A stretch of DNA of 47,470 nt from Zancudomyces culisetae (Eukaryota; Kickxellomycota; Harpellomycetes; Harpellales; Legeriomycetaceae), in NCBI GenBank assembly GCA_001969505.1, contig LSSK01000250.1:1-47470 (forward strand), written 5' to 3'. Position numbers and translations under genes: made by a program. Shown here piece by piece: positions 43,347 through 47,470 of this stretch (its first letter is position 1; each line of letters begins with the position of its first letter). The notes under the pieces are model-generated. The model was not told the origin of the DNA and did not search any database. It saw only the letters and a list, made by a program, of their open reading frames with translations.

Positions 43347-44906
43347 GGTTTCTATACGCATCATTTAATTTCATCCTTATTTTTTATTATTCTGGAATGG
43401 TTTTTACTTTTTAATCAAATAAAAATCATTCACTACGTGATTTCGTTGAAGGAGCAAGCTCATGCAGCAGATAAGTGAGGATAGAGAAAGAAAGTATAAA
43501 AGTAGTGAAATGGAATAAAACAAGATAGAAGAACAGACAGAGACAGAAAAAAAGAGAAAATGTAGTATTAAGTATCTGATATATGGTACTCAGTGATTGG
43601 AAGTGCTTAAGTGATGTATGCAATGGGCCAAGGGAAACCCTTTGGATTTCATTACATAACGACCATAATACTACACATAAAACACCCCTTCTTCTCAAAT
43701 ATATATATATATATATACATTGGTATTGAACAATCAATGTTGATTTATGCCGAATGTCAGCCGCGCATTTCCACACCGAACTTCCGCAGTCTCAGGGTGT
43801 TTATTTTGTACTATGTTTCCGACTAATATGTGATCACCTTACTTCAAGTGGTAACATTCTTTGAGAGGTTGTGCTAAATTCAACTCTTGAGATTATTATT
43901 ATATTGCCACTAACTTTGTTAACAACAATGGGTACAGTGGTGGCATAAAATAATATTAATTAAATGTTCAGCGCATTTGCTCAGCCCCTTACCTCACCAA
44001 AAAAAAACAAGAATTGTAATTTCACTTCAATAATTAATTATCCAGGCTTAATTATTCATACATTGAAATGTTTCTAGAACATTGTTATGCTAATAATGCG
44101 ACCCTCTCCAAATATCATAACCTATTAGACTTTGACAAAACTTATCCTTAAGGTTCTAGATTACTGGGGAATTAAACTAGTTAAAAGCAATTTTCTTTAC
44201 ATAATGCTTATAGGCGCCCTACTGGATGTACTAGGCACAAGGAATCGTATGAGTAGGGGCTAATGTGAAAAATTCGCTCAATATTGGTAAGGCTTTGTGT
44301 GCTTATCCCAGAATAGTTAATTGCTGGTGGTTTGAAATGCGTCAAGGGTCAAGCAATCCAGAAATTTGCGTATTTCTCTGTTATTCTAGTATGTATCTGG
44401 ATAAATAAAACCAAAAGTCGAAAATTTTGTAGATCACAACTACTATATAAAGCACCCACCCATTGTGGGCGTGCCAATTCTTTTTACAAGGCATATTCGC
44501 AGCATGGCGATCAAATGTACGTATCCAGCTGTCTAGCATCATGAATATAGTCTTCGAGGCAAAACAGTTGCTCAAGTTTTAATTTTCTTGCACACAGGTA
44601 TGGCATAGCCGCATTTTTGCTACTTTTAACTGTAACGTAAAAAATTTCTTTTCACTCCAGCCCTATAGAACAAAACCACTATACGGTCATCAAAAAAAAA
44701 AGCAGTATACTTAACTTCCAGGAGCCAAGTGATCATTTCTCACTTCTAAGGGGCCAATAGTGTACATATTTAATGCGTATTGCTAAAGTGACTTATGGCT
44801 AGGTCTAGTATGTGGTAGTATAAAAAGAACTTGCTCCTACAATAATTGTAAGAAAAATAAAATTTTAACTTTGTTGAACTAAAAAGACTTTAGAAAAAAA
44901 GGCAAA
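43347..44906. other. 1.6-kb intergenic region upstream of the secreted-protein gene
   Basis: It includes the ATP3 3' end and, on the right, the promoter of the small secreted protein. There is an AT dinucleotide run at about 43699-43717. Open frames at 43426-43776 (minus), 43611-43826, 44332-44544 (plus) and 44381-44575 (minus) show no protein-like pattern. Confidence 0.5.
44819..44827 (+). promoter_or_regulatory. TATA box of the secreted-protein gene
   Basis: TATAAAAAG lies 88 bp upstream of the ATG at 44907, at a normal yeast distance. A canonical TATA box usually marks regulated rather than housekeeping promoters. Confidence 0.5.
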
Positions 44907-45311
44907 ATGTATAGATTGGCCTTGGTAACAGCGATACCATTTTTGACGCTTTGTAAGTCAGTGCTGGGAGATTGCGCAGGAAAGAAATTTATAGGATACT
45001 TGGGAACGAACCCCAAAAACAAGAGTGTTGTCTTTCTACACATGGAGCAGGATGGCAGAGTTGTAGCTAACCGATGGATTCCTATGAGAAAGGCTGACCG
45101 CATTTGCAAAGGTGAAAACTGTCACTTCTACGCCCCATTTGGCGACCAGGCCATAATATTTTCAAAAAACAACTACTTCCTCGTTTGTGATAACAACGCA
45201 TCGAGAACGTACAAGTATAAGCACAAATACGATAGTGGATGCGCAGGAAAGCCTGTTACTGATTGTAAATTTAGTTCCAGGTTTATCGGGACATTCAAAA
45301 ATGAACTGTAA
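44907..45311 (+). CDS. small secreted cysteine-containing protein ending in KNEL, 134 aa
   Basis: A signal peptide is evident (MYRLALVTAIPFLTL, then cleavage probably near residue 21, before D-C). The predicted mature part of about 113 residues is basic and has six cysteines (23, 67, 72, 94, 112, 120), enough for three disulfides. DCAGKKF near the start and GCAGKPV near the end look like a faint internal repeat. Two potential N-glycosylation sites are NKS (38-40) and NAS (97-99). The last four residues, KNEL, resemble the ER-retrieval signal K/HDEL. There are no transmembrane segments and no family that I recognise. It could be a secreted effector, an antimicrobial or an ER-lumen protein; no function is claimed. 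A TATA box precedes it. Confidence 0.8.
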   Translation: MYRLALVTAIPFLTLCKSVLGDCAGKKFIGYLGTNPKNKSVVFLHMEQDGRVVANRWIPMRKADRICKGENCHFYAPFGDQAIIFSKNNYFLVCDNNASRTYKYKHKYDSGCAGKPVTDCKFSSRFIGTFKNEL

Positions 45312-46113
45312 AACAAAAAAGGGAGCAAGCACCCTAAGTACAACTTCACCGCTATTTGAGTATCGCTACACTTGCAATGTAGCTATTATTATTATCGTTA
45401 TAGGAGTTTGCAATAGTGAGTGTATGTCAAGCTTAACTAGGTTAATTTCTCTTCAAATTTTCAATTGTATAGAGTATGCGTCGTGAGCAGAGTTTAACAA
45501 ACGTTTCCTAGTTCATTAAATTTAGCCAATAAATAAATAAAGTATTTATACCAAGATATATTAAAGGTAAAATTCAAATAGCTGAGGTTTCAAAGTGTAT
45601 CCTACAAAACCAAAAATGAGATACTTGAGTAATCAGTAACTGCTTTGAAAAAATAAAATAAAGAGAAAAAAAAATACGGATAAGATGCTTATTTTGGTTT
45701 ACGCTTAACATTGCATCATAAACAGGATAAATTCTCTTGCATTAGGATGTACAAACGTGCTTTGTTGCCAAGAAACAACTATTTCGCAGCAGATCAGTAA
45801 ATATGAGCTTTGTAGGGCATGCTAATAAGCAACCAACGGAGTGGTGATATGAATTTTTTTGACTTTGGCAACGTCTCTGAATCAAATAAGGAGGGATGGT
45901 AATAGTAGTGGCGACAGTGATTAATCTAAAACAAAGCTGATAAAAGTCACATTGTAAAAATAATTAAAGGATTCTAAATACTGAACAGATCGAGAGGGTT
46001 GTATGTCTGGTAGAGAAATATCAACCAAGATAAACAACAAAAAAACTACTATGTGTTATGGTTACATTGAAAAGCTACCTCAGAAAATAAAAATAAAAGA
46101 TAAAAAGCCGGCA
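45312..46113. other. convergent 3' intergenic region, 0.8 kb
   Basis: It lies between the secreted-protein gene and the end of the OPA3-like gene. AT-rich; the open frame at 45187-45486 is a shadow of the secreted-protein gene plus flanking sequence. Nothing else was seen. Confidence 0.5.
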
Positions 46114-47084
46114 CTACGTATCACTTTCTGTCTTTACATTTTCAATATTATTCTGAGAATGTAGAGAGTCTAGTTTCAGTAATACAGTTTCCTTCCAAAT
46201 ATCAATTTCCTGCAATTTTTCTTCAATCCCTGTAAGACGATCTTCAAGCTTTTGCTTTTCTTTTTTACTCGCTGATTTGGACCTAGTTAACATTCAAAAG
46301 TTATTATCACTCGCTCATTCCATGCATTATTGTAGTATCGTTCAAAATAATTAAACAAGGGGTTGTTGTACAAGGTTTACCTCAGAGTTTCGCCTAAAAT
46401 AAGTAGTACTGCTACCCCAAATACAAATGCTTCCCCAATAAAATCTACAGCAACATTTATGGCCCTAATATAAATTATTAACAAAACAGGTTTTTACCCA
46501 TCAACGAGTTGGAGCACGTATAGTAAAGTGTAGTGCTGAAACGCTAGTGGAATTAAAAAAATAGATAGTTTGGTTGAAGTGTTTTACTTTTGATCGTTAT
46601 ATGGTCTAACGGACTCTGGTTTTTGGTTCAATACGTTTATTCTCCATTTAGTTTGAAGTCTGTGGCTAACCTAGAAGTAGGTAGTATAAAAATTAATCAA
46701 TGAGAGGTATATTCAAAGTTGGTGCACTTAAAAAGGGCCAGAGGAGAACTGCTTATTACCTGGGCACCATTGATAATAGCCCTTCTGAAGGTTTGATTAG
46801 TTTTCGCAAATTCCTTTAGCCTAGCAGCAACTATTTATCGAAGAAGACGTTAATAAAATCTATTAATTGATCATACGCCTCCCCCCCTCTTCCTTCTTCT
46901 CTCTCCCCTTTCCGCGAAATAGAGATGGTTTAGTAATTGAACGCGACGCATACAAAACCTAGCTATAAATATCAGCATCATTTCTTCAAGACAAAAACAA
47001 ACAGCAATACATATAAATGGAAATTGACTAACCTGGCTTGGCAAGAGTTTTTACCATCAACGAACCGATTTTAATGGAACTCAT
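46114..47084 (-). CDS. OPA3: OPA3-like mitochondrial protein, five exons, 152 aa
   Basis: Exons, in transcript order, are 47084-47033, 46830-46760, 46670-46588, 46464-46381 and 46282-46114, summing to 459 nt in one frame. Every intron is GT-AG (donors GTTAGT, GTAATA, GTAAAA, GTAAAC). The exons are short, so no long ORF exists and simple ORF calling misses the gene. The product begins MSSIKIGSLMVKTLAKP, continues with VAARLKEFAKTNQTFRRAII and a VSHRLQTKWRINVL stretch with VRPYND, then a hydrophobic segment (VDFIGEAFVFGVAVLLILGE) and a C-terminal coiled coil (KLEDRLTGIEEKLQEI). This order is that of OPA3, a conserved mitochondrial membrane protein of unclear role whose human version causes optic atrophy. 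Length is close to the family's 150-180. Confidence 0.93.
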
Positions 47085-47470
47085 TCCTGAACATTATAAA
47101 TGTAGTGCTTACTTGGGCGAGTTCGGGAAATGTAGTCTGTGTTTGAGTGTTATTCAGACTTTGACTGTGCAAAATAAATATCTATAAATGTAAAAAGTTG
47201 AGGTGTGCAATTTTGCTGATATAATGCATATAGCCCAATTTTTCTGTTTTTTGAATTTCAGAATTGAGGCCAAGAAAAACATAAGAAACCTTATTTTCAA
47301 TGTTTTTTTACTTGTCTTTTTGCTTTGGCTATTTTTTTTTTGCGCATTGCAATCACTCGATTATTCAACTGATTGGGTAAATACTGTAGGATTCAGCTTG
47401 TTTCAGATCTTTGAAATACGGGAAAACGATAGAGTAAACACAGAAAAATGTGTATGCGACTAGTCCACCG
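47085..47470. other. OPA3 promoter side and a possible exon reaching the window end
   Basis: A plus-strand open stretch from about 47262 (after a TTTCAG acceptor) to a TAG at 47461-47463 encodes a strong membrane segment (NLIFNVFLLVFLLWLFFFC) followed by a hydrophilic tail ending EKCVCD. It may be the last exon of an unrecognised gene, but no upstream exon was found and it overlaps the likely OPA3 promoter region. It could equally be chance. Confidence 0.3.

Noticed and set aside
43426-43776. 116-aa minus-strand frame downstream of ATP3
   Set aside because: Contains a Tyr-Ile repeat from an AT run and no protein-like pattern.

Overview
The window looks like nuclear DNA of an AT-rich fungus, most likely an ascomycete yeast. 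The genes are fungal (Kin1/Kin2 kinase, Mlp-type nucleoporin, Mms4/Eme1, Ade8, Atp3) and many carry several short GT-AG introns, which is a lot for Saccharomyces-like yeasts and suggests an early-diverging budding yeast. At strictly conserved leucine positions in the ferredoxin and the palmitoyltransferase the codon is CTG, so CTG appears to be read as leucine. One run of Ns (11458-11719) marks a scaffold join.

Left part (1-10.8 kb): a perfect 7-bp tandem repeat at the very end, a long gene-free stretch, a two-finger C2H2 regulator (2512-4389, +), an amino-acid permease that looks closer to bacterial LysP than to usual fungal permeases (4797-6314, -), a 2.8-kb stretch without a convincing gene, a five-exon mitochondrial [2Fe-2S] ferredoxin (9122-10087, +), and a possible structured RNA at 10350-10490.

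Middle (10.8-29 kb): an unusually long Eme1/Mms4-like protein (10816-15553, +), interrupted by the N gap and by a 543-bp near-identical duplicate that is best explained by two unmerged haplotypes. Then come an unrecognised three-exon gene (-), a Kin1/Kin2 kinase (-) and a giant coiled-coil Mlp/TPR nucleoporin (-).

Right part (29-47.5 kb): a dense set of mostly mitochondrial or metabolic genes. These are a membrane-anchored Cyc2/Mcr1-type flavoprotein (+), ADE8 (-), an MCT-like transporter (-), a six-exon DHHC palmitoyltransferase (+), mitochondrial EF-Ts (-), tRNA-Gln(CUG) (-), four-exon ATP3 (+), a small secreted cysteine-containing protein ending KNEL (+), and a five-exon OPA3-like gene (-) that simple ORF calling misses. 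Two short minus-strand genes at 35.1-36.5 kb are only tentative.

The mitochondrial genes (ferredoxin, Cyc2-like, EF-Ts, ATP3, OPA3) do not form an operon-like unit; each has its own promoter region. I found no mobile element, CRISPR array or rRNA.
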